DNA from: Fumia sp045121595
GTDB taxonomy: Bacteria > Bacillota > Clostridia > Oscillospirales > Ruminococcaceae
DNA length: 64,000 nt
NCBI GenBank assembly: GCA_045121595.1
Contig: JBGVGI010000090.1
Coordinates: 62,001-126,000 of the forward strand
Direction: 5' to 3'
Position numbers and translations under genes: made by a program. The notes beneath the pieces are model-generated. The model worked only from the letters and a program-made list of their open reading frames with translations. It made no database searches and was not told where the DNA came from. The first letter of the stretch is position 1, and the number at the start of each line of letters is the position of its first letter. Of this stretch, positions 39,590 to 46,987 are shown one piece after another.

Positions 39590-42426
39590 TGAAAAAACTG
39601 GTTTTAGGATTGCTTTTGATTATAGCTTTTTCCCTTCTTACTTTTAACGTAAATGCCGATTTGCATAATGATAATCTCCTTTTAGGAAGAACCTACACCC
39701 ACAACGGCAGTAACTGGTATCGCGACTACTCTACCGATACAAACTCTAAGTTTCTTACAGACGGAATATTGGGTGGAAGATATTTTAATCCTGACTTTTA
39801 CGGTGTAAATGGTCAGGAATCCCCCGTTATTGAATTTGATTTAACGGATACTGACTTTACCTTTGAGGAAATTCATATTAACTTTGTAAAAAGCGGTGAA
39901 GCGGGTATCACTTTACCAAGGCTTCGTGTTTTCTGTAAAGAGGATGCAAATTCTCAGTGGGTGCAGATTTATTCGGGTGCTGTTACAGACGATGACTTTG
40001 TATTAAGAACTGATAAAAAAATCACTGCATCTCATTTAAGATTTGAGTTTTTGTCAACGGGGACATTCGTTTTTATCAAGGAAATTATGGCGTATAACTA
40101 CGATACTCCCGATACTCCCGATGCTTTACTTTCCCGCTACAATTTAGAAAACGTAATCTCCATCGGCAAAAGTTATACCAATACCCGCTACGTTGACCCA
40201 AACTTTCCCGACAGTAATAACAAAGAGCTTACAGACGGCGTTTTGGGGCTTTACGATGAAGCTTTAGCCTGGACGGGTACTGTAAAAGGCAAAGCGGATA
40301 GCGGTAGGGTTTGCGACGTATGGCCTTTATACACTACCGTTATCGACCTTGAAAAAAATTATGCCGTGTCAGACGTAAAAATTAACTTTTTGCGTAACGG
40401 CACAAAAGGTTATTCACTGCCGTTGGCTATAAGAATTTACGCCTCCGAAGACGGTGAAAACTGGTCTAAAATTGCTTATCTTAGCAACGTTATAAACAGT
40501 ACCGCTCTTAACGGGGTGCACACCTACTCCCTTGAAAATATGAACTCTCTTATAGATACCGACGTAAAAGCGAGATTTGTAAGAGTTGACTTTGAGCCTA
40601 ACGGTAACCATAACCTTATTGACGAAATAATGGTATTCGGTAAAGATGATTTATCCACTGCTTCTCCCCTTACAAACCTTTCAAAGCTTGAAAACGGCGA
40701 AGTTATGAAGGTTTCTGAAGAAACAGGCTTTATAAGGGATATGGCGCTTTGCTATCAGCACGCGGGTGCCTGGACAAAGAAACGCTTTAAGTCCATTATT
40801 ACCTACGTTGACCGTGACGGAAAATCCGTTGATACCCTTTTTGACACAGTTTTGTTCTTGGCTCAGCGTAACGCCGATGGCGTAAGAGTTTACGATACAA
40901 ACAACGAAGACGTTAGAATTTCCGACTGGCACGATTATTTAAACCTTACTTTCGGTGAAAACGGATCTGTTTATAACTTAAACGAAGCGGCAAAACAAGC
41001 TTCTCTTGATTTAAACGACCCCGATTACAAGACAAAATACGTCGTTATGATTCCCTATCCTGCCAATGCCGTTACCGAGTTCGGTGAGTTAAACGGCAAA
41101 AACCTCGACTTATCCACTTCTGCGGATACAAAATATCTCTTGGACTGGTATATTGATTCAGTTTGTGAATACGTTCAAAACTCCGATTATCCTTATCTTG
41201 AATTCAAAGGATTTTACTGGATGAACGAATATCCCTCAAGAGCTAATATGATAGCTTATGCAAACTCTGTTGTTAAAGAAACGGGATACAAATCCTACTG
41301 GATTCCCTATTTTAACTCGGTAGGATATTTATGGCGTGAGGATTTAGGTTTTGATGCGCTTACTTTACAGCCAAACCATTTCTTCTCATCTTCTGCCGAA
41401 AATACCCTCGGTGCAGGTGGTACGAAAATCATCGGTACCGTTGCAAAGCTTGGTGCTCTCGGTAATTTCGGCGTTGAGATGGAGTTTGACGAAGGACTTA
41501 TGTCAAGCCTTGAGGACTATAACAAGGGTCTTGATTACTTAAACGGTGCCGTTGAATACGGCTTTTCAGGGCCTCAGTATTTCAGAAACTGGTACCTTGG
41601 CGGCGATTTTATAAATATGATTGCTTATTCTCGTCTTCCCGATTCGAGAAGGTTCTATGAGTATATCTACGAGCTTATGAACGGCAGTTATGAGATAAAA
41701 CCTTATCTTACCGAGATGAACGATAACCTTTTAAGAGGTCTTCCCTACACCCACAACGTTACCGATTCAGCACACTGGTACAAGGATAAGACGATTGACG
41801 CTGACTGCACCTTCCTTACAGACGGTCTTGCAGGTGGTAACTTCTACGGAGACAGGTACTTGGGCGTCAAGAACAAAGACGTTACGATAGACTTTGATTT
41901 TGACGGTAAAAAGGCTATCAAAGAGCTTCATACCTATACTTTTGAAGATAAAAGTGCCGCACTTTTCCTCCCCGAAAATCTGAAAATTTATGCCAAAAAC
42001 GACGGTGAGCTTGTACTTTTATACTCGGGTGAAGTACCAAGTGAGCATACGGTTATAAGTCTTGATGAAACTTATTACGCAGAGGGACTTCAGTTTGAGT
42101 TTACAAGAACACAAACCTTCCTCTTTATAAAAGAAGTTATGGCTTTCTCTGAGGACACGGGAATTACACCCGATTTCATCGTAGAAACACCCACTACCAA
42201 CTGGATTTTGGGTGACGTTACAAACGACGGTATAATAAACAACGCAGACGTTATGCAGATAAACCGAAAAGTTGCAAACTTTTCTTCGGTTTTTGATATC
42301 GAAGAATATAAAGAAAAACGTTTTAAGGCATCAGACGTCAATAAAGACGGCGTTATAAACAATATTGACGCTATGCAAATTAACAGAAAAGTTGCAAATC
42401 TTGGCTCTGTGTTCGATAAAAAATAA
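39589..42426 (+). CDS. Secreted discoidin/DUF4855 protein with class 1 dockerin
   Basis: A 945-residue secreted protein. Signal peptide 1-23 (ends NVNA). A discoidin2-type domain (24-175; LLLGRTYTHNGSNWYRD) comes first, then discoidin1 (about 187-355), DUF4855 (about 378-700; YWMNEYPS, GVEMEFD), a second discoidin2 (about 709-860) and a dockerin (871-945; GDVTNDGIINNADVMQINRK, SDVNKDGVINNIDAMQINRK). The order equals the second half of the upstream 1480-residue protein preceded by its own discoidin2. It may have arisen by duplication and fission of such a double-module gene. Its dockerin matches those of the two minus-strand proteins, not its immediate neighbours. Confidence 0.8.
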   Translation: MKKLVLGLLLIIAFSLLTFNVNADLHNDNLLLGRTYTHNGSNWYRDYSTDTNSKFLTDGILGGRYFNPDFYGVNGQESPVIEFDLTDTDFTFEEIHINFVKSGEAGITLPRLRVFCKEDANSQWVQIYSGAVTDDDFVLRTDKKITASHLRFEFLSTGTFVFIKEIMAYNYDTPDTPDALLSRYNLENVISIGKSYTNTRYVDPNFPDSNNKELTDGVLGLYDEALAWTGTVKGKADSGRVCDVWPLYTTVIDLEKNYAVSDVKINFLRNGTKGYSLPLAIRIYASEDGENWSKIAYLSNVINSTALNGVHTYSLENMNSLIDTDVKARFVRVDFEPNGNHNLIDEIMVFGKDDLSTASPLTNLSKLENGEVMKVSEETGFIRDMALCYQHAGAWTKKRFKSIITYVDRDGKSVDTLFDTVLFLAQRNADGVRVYDTNNEDVRISDWHDYLNLTFGENGSVYNLNEAAKQASLDLNDPDYKTKYVVMIPYPANAVTEFGELNGKNLDLSTSADTKYLLDWYIDSVCEYVQNSDYPYLEFKGFYWMNEYPSRANMIAYANSVVKETGYKSYWIPYFNSVGYLWREDLGFDALTLQPNHFFSSSAENTLGAGGTKIIGTVAKLGALGNFGVEMEFDEGLMSSLEDYNKGLDYLNGAVEYGFSGPQYFRNWYLGGDFINMIAYSRLPDSRRFYEYIYELMNGSYEIKPYLTEMNDNLLRGLPYTHNVTDSAHWYKDKTIDADCTFLTDGLAGGNFYGDRYLGVKNKDVTIDFDFDGKKAIKELHTYTFEDKSAALFLPENLKIYAKNDGELVLLYSGEVPSEHTVISLDETYYAEGLQFEFTRTQTFLFIKEVMAFSEDTGITPDFIVETPTTNWILGDVTNDGIINNADVMQINRKVANFSSVFDIEEYKEKRFKASDVNKDGVINNIDAMQINRKVANLGSVFDKK

Positions 42427-42438
42427 AGGATTTATTCT

Positions 42439-44772
42439 ATGAAAAAACTTATTTTACTTTTAATCTCAATCTTAGCATTACTGCTTATACCTTTGAGTGC
42501 ATCGGCACTTGAAGAAGTCAATTTATCTTTGGGTAAGCCGTACACAAGGACTGCTGCTTACATAAACCCAACCTACCCCGATACCGATAACAAAGAGCTT
42601 ACCGACGGTATTTTGGGTTGGACTAGTATTTATGCCCCTGCCTGGAGTAGTACCTTCCACCGCGCTCAGCAGTCAGGCAAGGTTTACGACAGAAATCCGC
42701 TTTACGACGTTACTATTGACCTTGAAAGTGTTAACAGTATCACAAGCGTTAAAGCTAACTTTTTAAGAGACCCTTCTACTGCAGTTTACCTTCCCCGAAG
42801 CTTCAAGGTATGGGCGTCGGTTGACGGTGAAAACTGGCAGAAGCTTTCTTATTTAAATGCACCCGTCTGGGATCAGCCTCTTGGAATTTACTCCTACGGA
42901 TGGCGTATTCCCGATAACGCGAGTGGCAAAACTACCGACCTTACTGACGGCGTTTCCCCCATCAAGGCAAGATACGTTCGTTTTGCTTTTGAAACCCATA
43001 TGGGGCACATTTTCATTGACGAAATTGCTGTAAACGGCTATGAAGGTGTCGTTTCAGATGCAATTGACCCCTGTAACACCGAAGACCTCGATAACGAGAT
43101 TAAACTTGCAGACGAAAAAACAGGCAACGTTCAGGATATGGTGCTTATTTATCAGTCACCTACCTGGGACACTTCAAAGCTCAGATACTACCTCACCTAC
43201 GTTGACTCCGAGGGTAAATCGGTTGATACTCTTTACGATACCTTCTGTTTTTTACAGCTTTCTTCAAAGTTTGGTAACAGTTTTGACCGCACTGATGCGG
43301 ATATCTCTCTTGAAGACTGGACTTCTTATCTTGACGATACTTTCAGTGGCGAACTTGCCGATGCGTATATCTTAAACGAAACGGCAAGACAGGCTTCCAT
43401 TGATTTAAACGACCCCGATTACAAGGCAAACGTTGTCGTTATGATTCCTTTCCCGTACAGTGAACTTGAAACTTTCGGTACGATAAACGGCAAAAGCCTT
43501 AATTTGTCGGTTGAAGAGGACTGGAAATATCTTATCGACTGGTATTTAGGCGAAGTTGAATCCCGTTTTGAAGACGGAAACTACGAGTATCTTGACCTGA
43601 AAGGCTTTTACTGGGTGCGTGAAGACCCGTCACACTCCTACAAAATACGATATTTTACCGATAAAGTGCGTGAAATGGGTTATAAATCCTACTGGATTCC
43701 CTTTATAAGCTCGGAAGGATACTTCTGGAACGAGGATTTAGGCTTTGACGCCATCACGGTTCAGCCCAGCCATTACTTCGGCACAAATACCGACGACTCC
43801 CTCGGCGGTGGCGGTACAACCATCATTGACACCGTTGCACGTCTTGGTGCTTATGCCGATTTCGGCGTTGAGTTTGAGCTTGACTATAACACGTCAGCAA
43901 GTGTTGAAAAGTATAATCTTTTCCTTGACTATATGAATTCTGCAGCTAAGATGGGATTTCAGGGTGATGGCTATTTGAGAAACTGGTACGAGGCAGGCGG
44001 CGCTATCTGGATGCTTGCACAAAACCCTCATCCCGAAATCAGAAAGCTTTACGATAACATCTATCAGGTGATAAAGGGTACCTATACCCCACGCGAATAT
44101 ATAAGCGATTATTCCTATCAGGGAAATCTCTTAAAGGGTAAACGTTACTATCACGACGTAACAAGCTGGTACAGTGCCATTTCTACTGACTCAAAGTACA
44201 AATATCTAACCGATGGCATTCTGCCCACAAGCTACTACTACGAAGGTTTTCTCGGAGCTAAAAATGAAAAGTCGGTTACCATTGAGTTTAATTTTTCAGA
44301 CGAGCCTTTGAGCGTAAGAGAAATCCATAGCCGACTGATGCATCTCCCGAGTTCGGGCATTTATCCCCCAAGCAACGTTAATATCTATATAAAATCTACT
44401 CCATCTTCAGGCTGGCTTAACGTTTATGCAGGTGCTTTACCCTCTGCGTCATCTGTATTCAGGTTCCCTGAAAACGTGACGATTTACGGGCTTAAGGTAG
44501 AGTATACAAATTGTGGTCAGTACACCTTCATTCAGGAGATTATGGCGTTTGACCATAACACAAACCTTCTTGCAAACGGGGCACTCACCCTCCCCACCAT
44601 CACGGGTGACTTAAATAACGATATGGTTGTAAACCTTTCGGATTTTGAGATTATGAGTGACTACTTTGCAGGAAAAGTCGAAGCAATTGACCCTGAAATC
44701 GCCGATATAAACGCCGACGGCACCTTAAACCGCGTTGATTTACTCAGACTTGCAAAACTTGTTGTAAATTAA
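42439..44772 (+). CDS. Secreted discoidin/DUF4855 protein with class 2 dockerin
   Basis: A 777-residue secreted protein. Signal peptide 1-23 (ends SASA); discoidin1 about 24-205; DUF4855 about 230-550 (FGTINGKSLNL, YWVREDPSHS, GVEFELD, LRNWYEAGGA); discoidin2 about 560-705 (LLKGKRYYHD); dockerin about 721-777 (GDLNNDMVVNLSDFEIMSDY, ADINADGTLNRVDLLRLAKL). It lies 12 bases after the preceding gene with AAAGGA as ribosome binding site. No clear terminator separates it from the rimP promoter at 44785. Confidence 0.8.
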   Translation: MKKLILLLISILALLLIPLSASALEEVNLSLGKPYTRTAAYINPTYPDTDNKELTDGILGWTSIYAPAWSSTFHRAQQSGKVYDRNPLYDVTIDLESVNSITSVKANFLRDPSTAVYLPRSFKVWASVDGENWQKLSYLNAPVWDQPLGIYSYGWRIPDNASGKTTDLTDGVSPIKARYVRFAFETHMGHIFIDEIAVNGYEGVVSDAIDPCNTEDLDNEIKLADEKTGNVQDMVLIYQSPTWDTSKLRYYLTYVDSEGKSVDTLYDTFCFLQLSSKFGNSFDRTDADISLEDWTSYLDDTFSGELADAYILNETARQASIDLNDPDYKANVVVMIPFPYSELETFGTINGKSLNLSVEEDWKYLIDWYLGEVESRFEDGNYEYLDLKGFYWVREDPSHSYKIRYFTDKVREMGYKSYWIPFISSEGYFWNEDLGFDAITVQPSHYFGTNTDDSLGGGGTTIIDTVARLGAYADFGVEFELDYNTSASVEKYNLFLDYMNSAAKMGFQGDGYLRNWYEAGGAIWMLAQNPHPEIRKLYDNIYQVIKGTYTPREYISDYSYQGNLLKGKRYYHDVTSWYSAISTDSKYKYLTDGILPTSYYYEGFLGAKNEKSVTIEFNFSDEPLSVREIHSRLMHLPSSGIYPPSNVNIYIKSTPSSGWLNVYAGALPSASSVFRFPENVTIYGLKVEYTNCGQYTFIQEIMAFDHNTNLLANGALTLPTITGDLNNDMVVNLSDFEIMSDYFAGKVEAIDPEIADINADGTLNRVDLLRLAKLVVN

Positions 44773-44784
44773 TTAAAAAAACAC

Positions 44785-44813
44785 TTGCATTTTTTAAATT
44801 AATGTGGTATACT
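44785..44813 (+). promoter_or_regulatory. Promoter of the rimP-nusA-infB operon
   Basis: TTGCAT (44785-44790), 17-bp spacer, TATACT (44808-44813), about 80 bases upstream of rimP. Confidence 0.7.
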
Positions 44814-44837
44814 AATTACAGTAGAATAAGTTAAACG

Positions 44838-44870
44838 AAAGGCTGGGAAAAAACTTCCCGGTCTTTTGTA
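44838..44870 (+). promoter_or_regulatory. Leader hairpin with short T-run upstream of rimP
   Basis: AAAGGCTGGGAA (44838-44849) and TTCCCGGTCTTT (44855-44866) form a 12-bp stem with two G-U pairs and the loop AAAAC, followed by TTTTG-like sequence. It lies between the promoter and rimP and may be an attenuator responding to NusA, which is encoded in the operon. Confidence 0.55.
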
Positions 44871-44893
44871 TTGCTTGGAAAGGTTGTGGAGTT

Positions 44894-45373
44894 TTGAACA
44901 AAAACGAAATCATCAAAGTTGTCTGGGATATGGCAAAGCCTATCACCGATGACTTCGGGCTTACCTTATGGGACGTCCGCTTTGAAAAAGAAGGTGCAAA
45001 CTACTTTCTTCGCATCGTAATTGATAAAGAAGGTGGTGCCGACATCGACGCCTGTGAAAAGGTGTCAAGGGCTATTGACCCGCTACTCGACGAGGTTGAC
45101 CCTATCGAGCAAAGCTATTGCCTGGAAGTTTGGTCGGCAGGTCTTGAACGAGATTTAGTACGCGATTTTCATTTTGAAATGAACATTGGAAATCCCGTGG
45201 TAATCGGTTTATTTGAAGCTATTAACGGCGAAAAAGAACCGATATGCACGTTAAATGAATATAAAGGCAAAACCATCACAGTAACCCTCCCCGACGGGGA
45301 ACAAAAAGAATTTGAGATATCAAAACTCAGATTTGTAAGACAGTATATTGAAATTGATTTTGGAGGAAAATAG
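44894..45373 (+). CDS. rimP: Ribosome maturation factor RimP
   Basis: A 159-residue protein of normal length that assists 30S assembly. The N-terminal domain has LWDVRFEKEGANYFLRIVID and DIDACEKVSRAIDPLLDE; EVWSAGLERDL is the family's SSPGLDR-like motif in altered form. The start is a TTG at 44894 with AAAGGT about nine bases upstream; no ATG is available nearby. nusA follows after three bases. Confidence 0.92.
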   Translation: MNKNEIIKVVWDMAKPITDDFGLTLWDVRFEKEGANYFLRIVIDKEGGADIDACEKVSRAIDPLLDEVDPIEQSYCLEVWSAGLERDLVRDFHFEMNIGNPVVIGLFEAINGEKEPICTLNEYKGKTITVTLPDGEQKEFEISKLRFVRQYIEIDFGGK

Positions 45374-45376
45374 AAA

Positions 45377-46429
45377 ATGAATAACGAATTTTTTGACGCA
45401 CTCATACTTTTGGAAAAGGAAAAAGGTATCAAAGCTGACTACCTTATCGAGAAAATCACAAACGCTATCGTAATCGCTGTAAAACGTGACTATCAGGTTA
45501 CAGAAAACGTTAACGTTAAAATCGACCCCGAAAAACGCAAATTCACAGTTTCCATCGTTAAAAACGTTGTAGAGGAAGTTGAAACTCCCGAAACAGAAAT
45601 CACACTCGACGAAGCACTCAAATACAGTAAACGTGCTAAAGTTGGTATCCCCGTTGAAATCAAGCTTGACACAAAACAGTTCGGACGTATTGCTGCACAG
45701 ACTGCTAAACACGTTATCCGTCAGGGTATCAGAGAAGCAGAACGTTCCCAGATGCTTGAACAGTTCCAGAACAAGGTTTATGAGGTTGTTACTGCAACCG
45801 TTAATAAAATCGAACCCGCTACGGGTAACGCTACCGTTGAAATCGACAAGAGTGAAGTACTTTTCTTCAAAAACGAACAGCTTCCCAACGACGATTTCAG
45901 AGAAGGTGACAGAATCAAAGTATACGTTGTTGACGTTGTTAATTTGGAAAAACGTTGTTCTCTTAAGATTTCCAGAACTCATAAAGATTTGGTAAAACGT
46001 CTTTTCGAGCTTGAAGTTCCCGAAATTTTTGACGGTACGGTTGAGCTTAAATCCGTTTCCCGTGAGGCAGGTTCCAGAACAAAGATTGCAGTTTACAGCA
46101 AAAACCCCGACGTTGACCCGATTGGTGCTTGTATCGGTCCTAAGGGTAGCCGTATTTCCAGTATTGTTGACGAATTAAAAGGTGAGAAAATCGACATCGT
46201 TAAATGGAACGAAGACCCCGCAATCTTCATCAAGGAAGCTCTCTCCCCTGCAGAAGTTCAGTCGGTTACAATCACAAATCCCACTGAAAAAATCTGCCGT
46301 GTTATAGTTCCCGATACTCAGCTTTCACTTGCTATCGGTAACAGAGGTCAGAACGCAAAACTCGCAGCTAAGCTTACAGGATACAAAATCGATATCCGTG
46401 CCGAAAGCGAAGCAGAATCCGAGGAATAA
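45377..46429 (+). CDS. nusA: Transcription termination/antitermination factor NusA
   Basis: A 350-residue NusA of Firmicute length without the C-terminal acidic repeats of E. coli. N-terminal RNA-polymerase-binding domain (1-125), S1 domain (about 135-200; VYEVVTATVNKIEP), KH1 (about 200-275; SREAGSRTKIAV, IGACIGPKGSRISSIV) and KH2 (about 280-345; LAIGNRGQNAKLAAKLTG). It binds nut-like RNA and pausing polymerase. Two bases separate it from ylxR. Confidence 0.96.
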   Translation: MNNEFFDALILLEKEKGIKADYLIEKITNAIVIAVKRDYQVTENVNVKIDPEKRKFTVSIVKNVVEEVETPETEITLDEALKYSKRAKVGIPVEIKLDTKQFGRIAAQTAKHVIRQGIREAERSQMLEQFQNKVYEVVTATVNKIEPATGNATVEIDKSEVLFFKNEQLPNDDFREGDRIKVYVVDVVNLEKRCSLKISRTHKDLVKRLFELEVPEIFDGTVELKSVSREAGSRTKIAVYSKNPDVDPIGACIGPKGSRISSIVDELKGEKIDIVKWNEDPAIFIKEALSPAEVQSVTITNPTEKICRVIVPDTQLSLAIGNRGQNAKLAAKLTGYKIDIRAESEAESEE

Positions 46430-46431
46430 TT

Positions 46432-46692
46432 ATGAAAAAAGTACCGCTTCGTATGTGTGTCGGTTGCGGTGAAATGAAAGATAAACGCGACTTAACACGT
46501 ATCGTAAAATCAAAAGAGGGCGAGATTTCTTTAGACCCTACGGGCAAAAAAGCAGGACGCGGAGCTTACATCTGCCCCTCAGCTGAATGCCTTAAAAAAG
46601 CAAGAAAATCCCGTCGCATCGAAAAAAGCTTTGCAACTAAAATCCCCGATGAAGTTTACGACGCACTTGAGGAGGAAATGAACAATGGATAG
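46432..46692 (+). CDS. ylxR: YlxR-family RNA-binding protein
   Basis: An 86-residue basic protein with the motif PLRMCVGCGEMKDKRDLTRIV and GKKAGRGAYICPS, matching YlxR. The family was linked to RNase P modulation (RnpM) in Firmicutes. It lies between nusA and ylxQ as usual and overlaps ylxQ by eight bases. Confidence 0.92.
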   Translation: MKKVPLRMCVGCGEMKDKRDLTRIVKSKEGEISLDPTGKKAGRGAYICPSAECLKKARKSRRIEKSFATKIPDEVYDALEEEMNNG

Positions 46693-46987
46693 ATTTTACT
46701 CTACCCTTTCCCTTACAATGCGTGCACGAAAACTTATCTACGGGTTTGACACCGTAAAAGAAAACATCGGTGAGATTCATCTGTTGCTTACAGCTTCGGA
46801 TTTATCCCAAAAAACTACTAAGGAAGTAATTTTCCTGGCAAATAAGCACTCTGTTCCCTGTCTTGCTTTGAATAATACGATGGAGGAAATCGGAAACCTT
46901 ATCGGTAAGAAAACAGGCATTTTAGGTATTGCAGATAACGGGTTTGCCACCAAGCTTATTTCACTTTACAAGGAGGAAACTATATGA
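46685..46987 (+). CDS. ylxQ: YlxQ, L7Ae-family RNA-binding protein
   Basis: A 100-residue L7Ae/L30e/Gadd45-like protein (LTMRARKLIYGFDTVKENI, LLLTASDLSQKTTKEV, KKTGILGIADNGFATKLI), expected to bind kink-turn RNA. Overlaps ylxR upstream and infB downstream (ATGA), consistent with coupled translation in the infB operon. Confidence 0.9.
   Translation: MDRFYSTLSLTMRARKLIYGFDTVKENIGEIHLLLTASDLSQKTTKEVIFLANKHSVPCLALNNTMEEIGNLIGKKTGILGIADNGFATKLISLYKEETI

Noticed and set aside
45320..45982. Minus-strand 220-codon open frame over nusA
   Set aside because: Fully antisense to NusA, with low-complexity Phe/Asn/Cys-rich product.
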